Positions 8,099 through 16,261 of a DNA stretch of 64,000 nucleotides are shown in pieces (position 1 is the first letter of the stretch; the number at the start of each line of letters is the position of its first letter). The notes beneath the pieces are model-generated. The model saw nothing but the letters and a program-made list of their open reading frames with translations. It was not told the DNA's origin and searched no databases. The stretch spans positions 434,001 to 498,000 of the forward strand of contig NZ_SGWZ01000001.1 of assembly GCF_004216755.1 (NCBI RefSeq), in the 5' to 3' direction. Position numbers and translations under genes: made by a program. Origin of the DNA: Kerstersia gyiorum (GTDB lineage Bacteria; Pseudomonadota; Gammaproteobacteria; Burkholderiales; Burkholderiaceae_B).

Positions 8099-8908
8099 TC
8101 AGTGTTTGCTGGCGTCGTCTGGTGTGTGGCTACGCTGTTGCAGCATCAACAGCTTGGAATAACGGAAAAAGCTGCCCGTGCCCCCGGCAACGGCAATGAT
8201 CAGGCCGGCGCGGCCATCGAGAAACCCGCGCCGGATGATGTACGAGCGGACGAAAGTCCAGAAGCCGTGGCCCAGCGCACCCAGTGTTGTGGTGCGCTTG
8301 CCGCGAGCGTACATCATGCCAGCCGCATCGCTGGAATAGCGGTTGACCTTGTTGAGCAGGGCTTCCAGGCTGTCATACGGATAATGGATCAGGTGCTGGC
8401 GCAGCACGCCGGTGGATGTCGTGGTGCAGACCAGCTTTTCGTGTACCTTGGCATCGGTGAAGCGGGCGCTGCCGCGCCGGAACAGGCGCAGCACATGGTC
8501 GGGCCACCAGCCGCTGTGGCGGATCGCCTGGCCGCAGAAATAGGACAGGCGCGCGACCATATAGGCGTCTTGTGCCGGCTGTGACTGGATCAGCGCCTGG
8601 ATTTCCTGCGCCATGTCGGGCGTGACGCGCTCGTCGGCGTCTATGGAAAAGACCCAGTCGCCTGTCGCCAGGTCCAGCGCCCGGTTCTTCTGCGGGCCGA
8701 AGCCTGGCCAATCACTGGTTTCATGCACCTGGGCGCCATGGCGGGCAGCGATCTCGCGGGTGTCGTCGGTACTGCCGGAATCCACCACGATGATTTCGTC
8801 GGCGAAGCTGACGGATGCCAGGCAGGCGCCGATATGCTGGCTTTCGTTCTTGGTGATGAGAATGACGGAAAGCCGGGCGCGGACAGGGGCGGAAGGGTTG
8901 GGCATCAT
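8099..8908 (-). CDS. Glycosyltransferase family 2, WaaE/LgtF-like lipopolysaccharide core transferase
   Basis: The 269-residue enzyme starts with the GT-A fold sequence LSVILITKNESQHIGACLASV. It has VDSGSTDDT and a D-x-D metal motif in SIDADERV, and the segments WWPDHVLRLFRR and DAKVHEKL typical of LgtF/WaaE beta-glucosyltransferases acting on the heptose region of the core. Its ATG overlaps the stop of the upstream glycosyltransferase by four bases, so the two genes are translationally coupled. Donor sugar is not certain. Confidence 0.85.
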   Translation of the reverse strand: MMPNPSAPVRARLSVILITKNESQHIGACLASVSFADEIIVVDSGSTDDTREIAARHGAQVHETSDWPGFGPQKNRALDLATGDWVFSIDADERVTPDMAQEIQALIQSQPAQDAYMVARLSYFCGQAIRHSGWWPDHVLRLFRRGSARFTDAKVHEKLVCTTTSTGVLRQHLIHYPYDSLEALLNKVNRYSSDAAGMMYARGKRTTTLGALGHGFWTFVRSYIIRRGFLDGRAGLIIAVAGGTGSFFRYSKLLMLQQRSHTPDDASKH

Positions 8909-9978
8909 GAGTGGCGGTCCAGAAGGGACTGATACAGGTCCAGGTAATTTTGCGCCATCGTCTCCACGCTGTGTTCAGTCGTGACGTAGGCATAGGCGCG
9001 GCGACACATTTCGGCGCGCTCTGCGGGGTGATCCAGCACAAAATCCATGGCATCGGCCAGGGCTTGCGGGTCGCGCGCGGGGCAGAGCATGCCGCGCCCG
9101 TCGGCCAGGCCTTCCGCTTGTCCACCAGCATCGGTGGATACCACCGGCACATGGCGCAGGAAGGCGTCCAGCACTGCTGTGCTCAGCCCTTCCTGCACCG
9201 ACGTCAGGACGAACAGGTCCAGCGCTGGATAGATATCCTCGACGTTTTCGAGAAAGCCGATATGCCGGTAGTGGTCACCCAGCCCCAGCGAGATGACCAA
9301 CTCATGGGTGGCGGCAGCCAGCGGCCCGCCCGTACCCATATGCAGGAACAGGAAATCCTGGCGTTTTTTCTTGAGTGCGGCGAGCGCGCGCACCAGGGTT
9401 TCCGGGTCTTTTTCCCAGGTCAGCGAGGCGGCCGTGCCGATGAGCCGCCGGCCCGGCGTGGCATAGTCGGCGCGAAAACGCGCCAGCCGGTCGGCAACGG
9501 CGGCATTTTCCGCAGGGGGCGGCACGACGGCGCTGTGGATGACAACGGGGCTGGCGCCCAGGCGCCGGGGCTCGAGCGCGGCGCTGCCGCTGACGGTTGC
9601 GATGGCGTCGGCACGCAGCCACTTGAAGCGGGTCATGGCCTCGCGGCGTTCCACTGGCATCGTGGTGCGGCGAGAAAACACCAGTGGGCGGCGATATATC
9701 CATTTGGTAAGGACCGCCCAGGTCAGTGAACCGGCAGTCTGGCAATGGATGATGTCATAGCGGCGGCCATGCCGGGCAAGGAAGGTGCCGATCGCGCTGC
9801 TGCGCTGCAGGCCGTGGCAGGTGAAGCCTGCACTGCGTGCTTGTTCCAGTAGGGGCGCGGCTTCGCGGGCCAGCAGCTCCACGTCGTGACCGGCGGCCCG
9901 GAAGGCCTGCATGCTCAGCAGCGTCTGGCGCTCGCCGCCGCGCCAGCTTTTTTCAGTGTTGATCTGCAGGATACGCAT
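8905..9978 (-). CDS. Glycosyltransferase family 4 (GT-B fold), lipopolysaccharide core type
   Basis: The 357-residue protein begins MRILQINTEKSWRGGERQ, the glycine-rich acceptor loop of GT4 enzymes, and has the donor-domain segment EGLSTAVLDAF around residue 272. At that place most relatives have E-x7-E; here the second acidic residue is Asp. It lies first in a two-gene minus-strand unit with the family 2 transferase and is divergent from a second GT4 gene. It probably adds one sugar to the core oligosaccharide on the cytoplasmic face of the membrane. Confidence 0.85.
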   Translation of the reverse strand: MRILQINTEKSWRGGERQTLLSMQAFRAAGHDVELLAREAAPLLEQARSAGFTCHGLQRSSAIGTFLARHGRRYDIIHCQTAGSLTWAVLTKWIYRRPLVFSRRTTMPVERREAMTRFKWLRADAIATVSGSAALEPRRLGASPVVIHSAVVPPPAENAAVADRLARFRADYATPGRRLIGTAASLTWEKDPETLVRALAALKKKRQDFLFLHMGTGGPLAAATHELVISLGLGDHYRHIGFLENVEDIYPALDLFVLTSVQEGLSTAVLDAFLRHVPVVSTDAGGQAEGLADGRGMLCPARDPQALADAMDFVLDHPAERAEMCRRAYAYVTTEHSVETMAQNYLDLYQSLLDRHS

Positions 9979-10314
9979 GTCGTTGGGGACGCGGATGTAA
10001 ACCGCTGATTATATTGATTCGGGTAGATAGCGCCTGTGCCAGCAACCGTCTAGGTCTGTTGTTGAAATGCTGCTTCAGAAATTTCTTTTATTTTTTTGAG
10101 TGACATCACCAGGCCCGCGATATGATAACGCCTGCTGGATCGGGCAGCTTGGCATGAGCCGCCCCGGGCCGGATATAAGATCGGGTGGGGCGTGTCTGAC
10201 TAGGCCGCGCCGGTGCAAGGCACAGGCCGTCATCTCGATCACAATCAAATTCAATGACCCGAGCCAGCGAAGGTGCTGGCGGCAGATGCTCGCGGGCAGC
10301 AACATCTTTGGGCC
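9979..10314. other. Divergent promoter region between two glycosyltransferase genes
   Basis: This 336-base spacer lies between divergently transcribed transferase genes and includes an AT-rich stretch near 10075-10100. A TTGAGT (10096-10101) and TATGAT (10121-10126) pair, 19 bases apart, could serve as a rightward promoter, though the spacer is long. Short open frames here lack homology-like features or a ribosome site, so no gene is called. Confidence 0.4.
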
Positions 10315-11463
10315 GTGAAAAAATACCGAATCCTTCATACCGATTCCGCCAGGCATATGGGCGGACAGGAAATCTATACATACCGTCATATGCTGGCGAT
10401 GCGCGCGCGCGGGCATGAAATGTCCCTGTTGTGCCAGCCCGGCACACCGCTGGAGCAGTGGGCACGGAGCGCGGGCTTTTCCGTGCATACCTTGAAAATG
10501 GGCGGATTCTGGCGCTGGCTGCGCGGTATCCATGCCGTGCGCCGGCTGGCGCGGGCCGAGCGTTATGACATCGTGCACACTACCAGCCGCCGAGATACGC
10601 TGATCGCCGCTGCGGGTGCGCGGCTGGCGGGCGTGCCTCTGGTGGTGCGTACCCGCCACCTGATGAATCCCATTAATTCGCGGCTGAGCTACACCTGGCT
10701 GCCGCATCGCCTGCTGACGGTCAGCGAGTTTGTGCGCGATTACATGGTGCGCCGCGGCATTCCCCGCCACCGCATCGGCATTGCATCGCCCACGGTGACG
10801 TTCCCGGAGGAACGCTGGGAAGCGGATGCCGACCTGGCGCTGTGCCGCGCCCAGGCGCGCAGCAGCGCCCGCGAGGCGCTGGGCGTGGCGCCAGGGGATG
10901 TGGTAGTCGGCTGCGTGGCCATCCTGCGGCCGGCCAAGGGGCACCGCGACCTGCTGGCGGCCATGGCGCCATTGTTCGGGCGTTATGCACGGCTGAGGCT
11001 GGTCATCATCGGCGACGGTGAAGCCGTCGAGCGTGCCTTGCGGGTGCAGGCGGCCGAGCTGGGCGTTGCTGATCGCGTGCAGTTTCTCGGTTATCGTTCC
11101 GATGCCGCCGAACTGATGTTTGGCTTCGATATTTTCGCGCTGGCCACGCATATGGAAGCCAGCGGTACCGCATTGCTGGAAGCCGCGGCGGCGGGCTTGC
11201 CCATCGTGGCGACCGAAGTGGGGGGCGTGCCTGAAATGGCGGTGCGCGACCACAATGCTCTGCTATGCCGGCTGGGTGATCAGGCAGCGCTGACGTCCGC
11301 GCTGGAAACGCTGGTGGCCGACGGCGCTCGCCGTGAGGCCATGGGCCAGGCTGGCTGGAACTGGATACGCAGCGAAAAGCGTTTTGCCTTGCCGGGCCAG
11401 GCGGAATTGATCGAACAATATTATGCGAAATGGTTGAGCGAGCTGGGCTATGACATCTGCTAA
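10315..11463 (+). CDS. Glycosyltransferase family 4 (GT-B fold)
   Basis: The 382-residue enzyme begins with KKYRILHTDSARHMGGQE, the typical first strand and glycine-rich loop. It carries the E-x7-E nucleotide-sugar motif in MEASGTALLEAAAAGLP near residue 280, followed by VGGVPE. The GTG at 10315 was chosen because it starts exactly at the conserved N-terminus; the frame extends upstream without similarity. The stop overlaps the start of the second deacetylase by 14 bases, which indicates coupled translation and a shared pathway. It likely builds the lipopolysaccharide core or an attached chain. Confidence 0.85.
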   Translation: MKKYRILHTDSARHMGGQEIYTYRHMLAMRARGHEMSLLCQPGTPLEQWARSAGFSVHTLKMGGFWRWLRGIHAVRRLARAERYDIVHTTSRRDTLIAAAGARLAGVPLVVRTRHLMNPINSRLSYTWLPHRLLTVSEFVRDYMVRRGIPRHRIGIASPTVTFPEERWEADADLALCRAQARSSAREALGVAPGDVVVGCVAILRPAKGHRDLLAAMAPLFGRYARLRLVIIGDGEAVERALRVQAAELGVADRVQFLGYRSDAAELMFGFDIFALATHMEASGTALLEAAAAGLPIVATEVGGVPEMAVRDHNALLCRLGDQAALTSALETLVADGARREAMGQAGWNWIRSEKRFALPGQAELIEQYYAKWLSELGYDIC

Positions 11464-12298
11464 GTTTGTACCTGTGCTGATGCACCATCACGTTTCCCCG
11501 TCGCCGGGGATGATTACGGTGGCGCCGGACGTGTTCGAGGACCAGCTTGCCTGGCTGGCGCGGGAAGGCTGGACCTCGCTGAGCGCCGCGCAGTTCAGCG
11601 GATTTCTGGCCGGACAGCCGGTGCCGGAACGCTCGGTGCTGATCACCTTCGACGACGGCTACCTGGACAACTGGGTGTATGCGCACCCTATCCTGCAGCG
11701 CCATGGCATGCGCGCAGTGCTGTTCCAGGTGACGGGCTGGACCCACGACGGCCCGGTGCGTCCTTGCCTGGGCATGGCGGGAAGCTTGCCTGAAACGCCG
11801 GATCACCATACCTGCGAAGCCATGATCGAGGCCGGGCAGAGCGATGCCGTCATTGCGCGCTGGAGCGAATTGCAGGCCATGGTGGCGGCAGGGACGTTCG
11901 AGATCCACAGTCATACCCACACCCACACCCGCTGGGACAAAAAGGGCCTGACGCCCCAAGAACGGCGCCAGCGCCTGCACGAGGACTTGCTGTTGTCGCG
12001 TGCCGACATGGACCGCTACCTAGGTGGCGCGACCTCACACCTGTGCTGGCCGCAAGGCTATTTCGACGCAGATTATGTCGAAGTGGCCCGGGAATGCGGC
12101 TTTGATCACCTTTACACCACACATGCCTTCGGCCGTAATCTCCCGCACGGAGATCCGCTGCATATCTATCGTTTCGCCATCAGCAACCGGCCGTCCGGCT
12201 GGCTGCGCAAGCGCTTCCGATATCATAGCCATCCGCTGATTGCGCCGGTGTTCAACCGTTTCAAGGCCTGGAAAAAAGGCTTGCCGCCCGGCGCCTGA
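11450..12298 (+). CDS. Polysaccharide deacetylase family protein (NodB/CE4 type), second paralogue
   Basis: The 282-residue product matches the paralogue at 7181-8023 along its length, with ITFDDGYLDNW, the motif HSHTHTHTRWDKKG and LCWPQGYFDADY. These supply the catalytic Asp and metal ligands of CE4 enzymes. It begins inside the end of the upstream glycosyltransferase gene, so the sugar added by that enzyme is a likely deacetylation target. No export signal is visible. Presence of two copies suggests two different residues or chains are modified. Confidence 0.85.
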   Translation: MTSAKFVPVLMHHHVSPSPGMITVAPDVFEDQLAWLAREGWTSLSAAQFSGFLAGQPVPERSVLITFDDGYLDNWVYAHPILQRHGMRAVLFQVTGWTHDGPVRPCLGMAGSLPETPDHHTCEAMIEAGQSDAVIARWSELQAMVAAGTFEIHSHTHTHTRWDKKGLTPQERRQRLHEDLLLSRADMDRYLGGATSHLCWPQGYFDADYVEVARECGFDHLYTTHAFGRNLPHGDPLHIYRFAISNRPSGWLRKRFRYHSHPLIAPVFNRFKAWKKGLPPGA

Positions 12299-12353
12299 TG
12301 CGGGAGCATATCGGGCCGGCGAGCAGCGATCTCGTTCTCATGGGTTTGATTTG

Positions 12354-13601
12354 ATGATGCCTAATCGGGCTTTTTACACCGTTCTGTTTTCTTCCATTGT
12401 TGTATTCCTGACGGGGGCGATATCGCTGGTGGTGCCGTCAGGCTACTCGGTGTCCCTGCTGTTGAGCTTGGCGGGGCTGGGGGCCTTGTGCGTGCCTGGC
12501 TTCCTGCCCAAACTGGAACGCCGGGACAAATGGCTGATTGCCGTTTTCCTGTTCTATTTCGCGGTGTGGGTCTTCGAAATCTGGCGTGATGGCCAGCCCA
12601 GCTCGAGCCTGGACAAGCCCGTGCGCATTCTGTTGGCGATTCCCGCGCTGTTCTGGCTGCTGCGCTACCCGCCTAGCGGCAAGGCTTTCTGGGGTGGCGT
12701 GGCGGTAGGCGCGATCGTCGTTGGCCTGTGGGCTGGCTGGCAGAAGCTGGTGCTGGGCCTGGAGCGGGCCGAAGGTTTTACCAGCACCATCCAGTTCGGC
12801 AATATTTCCATGCTGCTGGGCATGCTTTCCCTGACTGGCCTGGCGGGTTGGAGCCAGTTGCAGCATCGGCGCTGGTGGTGGGGCGTGCTGCTGGCGCTGG
12901 GAGTCGCGTTCGGTTTCATGGGGTCGATTTTTTCCGGTTCGCGTGGCGGTTGGATAGGGGTGCCGTTCATCCTGCTGGTGCTGGTACGCGCCTATGGCAA
13001 AGGCCTGCGCCCCAGCCAGCTGTGGGGCCTGCTGGGTGGCGTGGTGGCCTTGGGATCCTGCCTGTATTTCATCCCGGCGACGGGGGTGAAGGAGCGCGTG
13101 AATTCAGCGTTCGAGGATGTGTATCTCTATGTCCAGGACAACAACCCGGATTCCTCGCTGGGCGGGCGTTTCGAGATGTGGAAGGCGGGTGTCTATGCGA
13201 TACAGGAGCAGCCGCTGCTGGGCCGTGGCAGCAAGGGGTATATCGAATACCGCGACCAGCTGATCGCGCAGGGCAAGGTGGACCCCATCATCAGCGAATT
13301 CACCCACCTGCACAACGAATACATAGATATCACCGTCAAGCGTGGCGTGCTCGGGCTGATTTCCCTGCTGCTGCTTTATCTGGTGCCGTTGCGCATGTTC
13401 ATGCGCATGCTCGGAGAGGGGGTGGTGCAGCGTCAGCCGTATGCCGCCGCCGGGGCGGTGCTGTGCGTGTCGTATATGGATTTCGGCCTGTCCCAGACCT
13501 TCCTCAGCCACAACAGCGGCGTGATGGTGCTGTTTTTCATGATGGTCATCATCTGGTCACTGGTGCGGGCGGCCGAACACGCGCCCGCCGGCCAGAAGTA
13601 A
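12354..13601 (+). CDS. waaL: O-antigen ligase / Wzy-type polymerase family membrane protein
   Basis: The 415-residue protein has about ten to twelve hydrophobic segments and a large periplasmic loop ending in FTHLHNEYIDITVKRGVLGL. The H-N-x5-G-type pattern there is characteristic of the Wzy_C/WaaL domain, which joins O-polysaccharide to lipid A-core or polymerises repeat units. Location after core glycosyltransferases favours a ligase, but sequence alone does not separate WaaL from Wzy. The start is ATG at 12354 or 12357; the frame is open upstream into the deacetylase gene but that part is hydrophilic and unlike the family. Confidence 0.75.
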   Translation: MMPNRAFYTVLFSSIVVFLTGAISLVVPSGYSVSLLLSLAGLGALCVPGFLPKLERRDKWLIAVFLFYFAVWVFEIWRDGQPSSSLDKPVRILLAIPALFWLLRYPPSGKAFWGGVAVGAIVVGLWAGWQKLVLGLERAEGFTSTIQFGNISMLLGMLSLTGLAGWSQLQHRRWWWGVLLALGVAFGFMGSIFSGSRGGWIGVPFILLVLVRAYGKGLRPSQLWGLLGGVVALGSCLYFIPATGVKERVNSAFEDVYLYVQDNNPDSSLGGRFEMWKAGVYAIQEQPLLGRGSKGYIEYRDQLIAQGKVDPIISEFTHLHNEYIDITVKRGVLGLISLLLLYLVPLRMFMRMLGEGVVQRQPYAAAGAVLCVSYMDFGLSQTFLSHNSGVMVLFFMMVIIWSLVRAAEHAPAGQK

Positions 13602-14090
13602 TCACAGCGGGATGACGGGATCGAACTTCGCACGGTGAGTGCAGAAGAAGGTCCGGACGTTGCGGATGTTCTGCTGTTGCGAGAACAGGCGATGTGCCAG
13701 CGCATGGTAGGCCGGCATATCGCTCAGCAATAGCTGCAGGATGAAATCCGGCCCGGGAGCGACCCGGTAGCACTGCTGCACGGCAGGCTCGTGCTGGACC
13801 AGCGCCTCGAATTCCGTCATTTTTTCGCTGGTCTGGATATCCAGCGATATTTCCACGATCGCGATCAGGTCCTGGCCCAGCCGCGCCGGGTCCAGCAAGG
13901 CCATTTGGCGCGTGATGTAGCCGTCTTCCTGCAGGCGGCGCACCCGCCTCAGGCAGGTCGCCGGCGAGGCATGGACGCGCGTGGCCAGTTCCTGGTTGGT
14001 CTGGCTGCTGTCCAGTTGCAAGGCGTTGAGGATGCGGCGGTCCAGCTCATCCAGGTCTTTCACGACCTCAGTATCGACGGATTTGCTCAT
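13602..14090 (-). CDS. Lrp/AsnC-family transcriptional regulator
   Basis: The 162-residue protein has an N-terminal helix-turn-helix (LDELDRRILNALQLDSSQ through PATCLRRVRRLQEDGYI) and a C-terminal RAM-type effector domain with GPDFILQLLLSDMPAYHAL. Such proteins form dimers and octamers and respond to an amino acid. Its stop codon directly abuts the stop of the ligase gene converging from the left. The AT-rich region before its start may contain the autoregulatory site. The target genes are unknown. Confidence 0.9.
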   Translation of the reverse strand: MSKSVDTEVVKDLDELDRRILNALQLDSSQTNQELATRVHASPATCLRRVRRLQEDGYITRQMALLDPARLGQDLIAIVEISLDIQTSEKMTEFEALVQHEPAVQQCYRVAPGPDFILQLLLSDMPAYHALAHRLFSQQQNIRNVRTFFCTHRAKFDPVIPL

Positions 14091-14279
14091 AAAATTCCTT
14101 TTTTGTTATTTTATGATCGTATATTTCATTACATATAAGTAAGGAAATTTAATTTCAAATTTAACAAAAAATAGGGATCAAATTTCTTCCAGTTTGTCGC
14201 AGAATGCTGTGGACAGAGATAGGGCAGGGCTGCGTGTCATGGTGACGCGGTGCCATCTGCTCAGCGGAGGAAGTTTCCT
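14091..14279. promoter_or_regulatory. AT-rich divergent control region of the Lrp-type gene and glmS
   Basis: The stretch 14091-14195 is strikingly AT-rich for this genome, with several T and A runs and ATTTTATGATCGTATATTTC, as expected for an Lrp-type binding region. It also serves as the upstream region of glmS. A GGAGG at 14266-14270 is the glmS ribosome site. No hairpin resembling a glmS ribozyme was recognised. Confidence 0.45.
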
Positions 14280-16112
14280 ATGTGCGGTATTGTTGGCGCC
14301 GTTGCGCAACGTGACATCACCCCTGTGCTGATTGAAGGCCTGCGACGGCTGGAATATCGCGGCTATGATTCCTGCGGCATTGCCGTGCATCTCGATGGCC
14401 GCCTGCAGCGCTCGCGCACGACCAAGCGCGTGTCGGAACTGGCCGAGCAGGTCCGCCAGGACCACCTGCATGGCTTCACCGGTATTGCCCACACCCGTTG
14501 GGCCACCCACGGCGCGCCGCTGACGCAGAACGCCCATCCCCATTTTTCTTCCAAGGGCCAGGAAGAGCCGCGCATTGCGCTGGTGCACAACGGCATCATT
14601 GAAAACCATGACCAGCTGCGTGAAGAGTTGAGCGCTGCGGGCTATGTGTTCGAAAGTCAGACCGATACGGAAGTCATCGCGCACCTGGTCAACCACCTGT
14701 ACCAGGGCGACCTGTTCGAAGCCGTTCAGCAAGCAGTGCGTCGCCTGGAAGGCGCCTATGCCATCGCCGTGTTCTCGCGCGACGAGCCGCACCGCATCGT
14801 GGGCGCCCGCCAGGGTTCGCCGCTGGTCGTCGGCCTGGGCGAAGGCGAGAATTTCCTGGCCTCCGACGCACTGGCGCTGGCCGGTACCACGAACCGCATC
14901 ATCTATCTGGAAGATGGCGACGTGATCGACCTGCAACTGCAGGGCGTGTGGATCGTCGATGCCGAAGGCAAGCGTGTCGATCGCGAAGCGCAGATTGTCC
15001 ATGTGCATACCGGCGAGGCCGAGCTTGGCCCGTATCGCCACTTCATGCAGAAGGAAATCTTCGAGCAGTCGCGCGCCGTCAGCGATACCCTGCAGGATAT
15101 CGAAAGCATCACGCCGGAACAGTTCGGCGATGGCGCCTATCAGATCTTCAAGGAAATCGACTCAGTCCTGATTCTGGCCTGCGGCACCAGCTCCTACGCC
15201 GGCCTGACGGCCAAGTACTGGATCGAAGCCATGGCGGGTATTCCTGTCAGCGTCGAGATCGCCAGCGAATACCGTTACCGCGAAAGCGTGCCCAACCCGC
15301 GTACCCTGGTGGTGACGGTGTCGCAGTCCGGTGAGACGGCCGATACGCTGGCCGCGCTCAAGCATGCCCGTTCGCTGGGTATGAAGCACACGCTGACGAT
15401 CTGCAACGTATCCACCAGCGCCATGGTGCGCGAGTGCGCCCTGTCGTTCATCACGCGTGCCGGCGTGGAAATTGGCGTGGCCTCCACCAAGGCGTTCACG
15501 ACCCAGCTGACGGCGCTCTTCCTGCTGACCCTGGCGCTGGCCCAGGTGCGCGGCCGCCTCTCCGCAGAGCAGGAAGCTGACTACATCCGCCAATTGCGCC
15601 ACCTGCCGGCCGCCATCGGCGCCGTGCTGGCGCTGGAGCCGCAGATCATTGCCTGGTCGGAGCAATTCGCCAGCAAGGAAAATGCCCTGTTCCTGGGCCG
15701 GGGTTCGCACTACCCGATCGCGCTGGAAGGCGCGTTGAAGCTCAAGGAAATCAGCTATATCCACGCAGAGGCCTATCCCGCCGGTGAACTCAAGCATGGC
15801 CCGCTGGCCCTGGTGACCGATGCCATGCCGGTCGTGGTGGTGGCGCCAAATGACGAACTGCTGGAAAAGCTGAAGTCCAATATGCAGGAAGTGCGTGCAC
15901 GCGGCGGTGAGCTGTATGTGTTTGCCGATGCCGATACCAACATCAGCAGCACGGAAGGCGTGCACGTGATCCGCATGCCGGAGCACTATGGCCGCCTGTC
16001 GCCCATCCTGCATACCATTCCCTTGCAGCTGCTGGCCTACCACGTCGCGTGCTCGCGCGGCACGGACGTGGACAAGCCGCGCAACCTGGCCAAGAGCGTG
16101 ACGGTGGAATGA
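14280..16112 (+). CDS. glmS: Glutamine-fructose-6-phosphate aminotransferase (isomerising)
   Basis: GlmS forms glucosamine-6-phosphate from fructose-6-phosphate and glutamine, the first step to UDP-GlcNAc. The product of 610 residues starts MCGIVGAV, with Cys2 as the glutaminase nucleophile. It contains HTRWATHG and NGIIEN, two SIS sugar-isomerase domains (with CGTSSYAG, SQSGETADT and GRGSHYPIALEGALKLKEISY) and the C-terminal signature PRNLAKSVTVE. The ATG at 14280 follows GGAGG by nine bases. GlmU, which acts later in the same pathway, lies at the other end of the polysaccharide cluster. Confidence 0.97.
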   Translation: MCGIVGAVAQRDITPVLIEGLRRLEYRGYDSCGIAVHLDGRLQRSRTTKRVSELAEQVRQDHLHGFTGIAHTRWATHGAPLTQNAHPHFSSKGQEEPRIALVHNGIIENHDQLREELSAAGYVFESQTDTEVIAHLVNHLYQGDLFEAVQQAVRRLEGAYAIAVFSRDEPHRIVGARQGSPLVVGLGEGENFLASDALALAGTTNRIIYLEDGDVIDLQLQGVWIVDAEGKRVDREAQIVHVHTGEAELGPYRHFMQKEIFEQSRAVSDTLQDIESITPEQFGDGAYQIFKEIDSVLILACGTSSYAGLTAKYWIEAMAGIPVSVEIASEYRYRESVPNPRTLVVTVSQSGETADTLAALKHARSLGMKHTLTICNVSTSAMVRECALSFITRAGVEIGVASTKAFTTQLTALFLLTLALAQVRGRLSAEQEADYIRQLRHLPAAIGAVLALEPQIIAWSEQFASKENALFLGRGSHYPIALEGALKLKEISYIHAEAYPAGELKHGPLALVTDAMPVVVVAPNDELLEKLKSNMQEVRARGGELYVFADADTNISSTEGVHVIRMPEHYGRLSPILHTIPLQLLAYHVACSRGTDVDKPRNLAKSVTVE

Positions 16113-16228
16113 TGCCAGCCCGTCATCGGCCTGAGTGACCCCTGGCAATGCGCCGGCCTCGCCGCTCGTGGCGAGGTTTGGCGGGACGAGTGGCGAAGAC
16201 GCTGCGATTGCCGGGTCGGTGTTCTTCA

Positions 16229-16257
16229 AATACGGGATGCCTGGTGCATCCCGTATT
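16229..16257. terminator. Strong hairpin between convergent glmS and sulP genes
   Basis: A perfect 12-base-pair stem (AATACGGGATGC with GCATCCCGTATT) with a five-base loop lies between the two converging genes. No long T run follows on either side, so it may end transcription bidirectionally with help or protect 3' ends. A second smaller hairpin, CCTCGCC/GGCGAGG, precedes it near 16157-16176. Confidence 0.65.
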
Positions 16258-16261
16258 GGTT

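Noticed and set aside
10100..10318. A 72-codon plus-strand frame in the glycosyltransferase spacer
   Set aside because: It has no clear ribosome site, no hydrophobic or domain-like features, and overlaps the start of the real glycosyltransferase gene in another frame.
14091..14279. glmS ribozyme riboswitch
   Set aside because: No ribozyme-like core was seen, and this element is known mainly from Gram-positive bacteria; GlmS here is more likely controlled otherwise.
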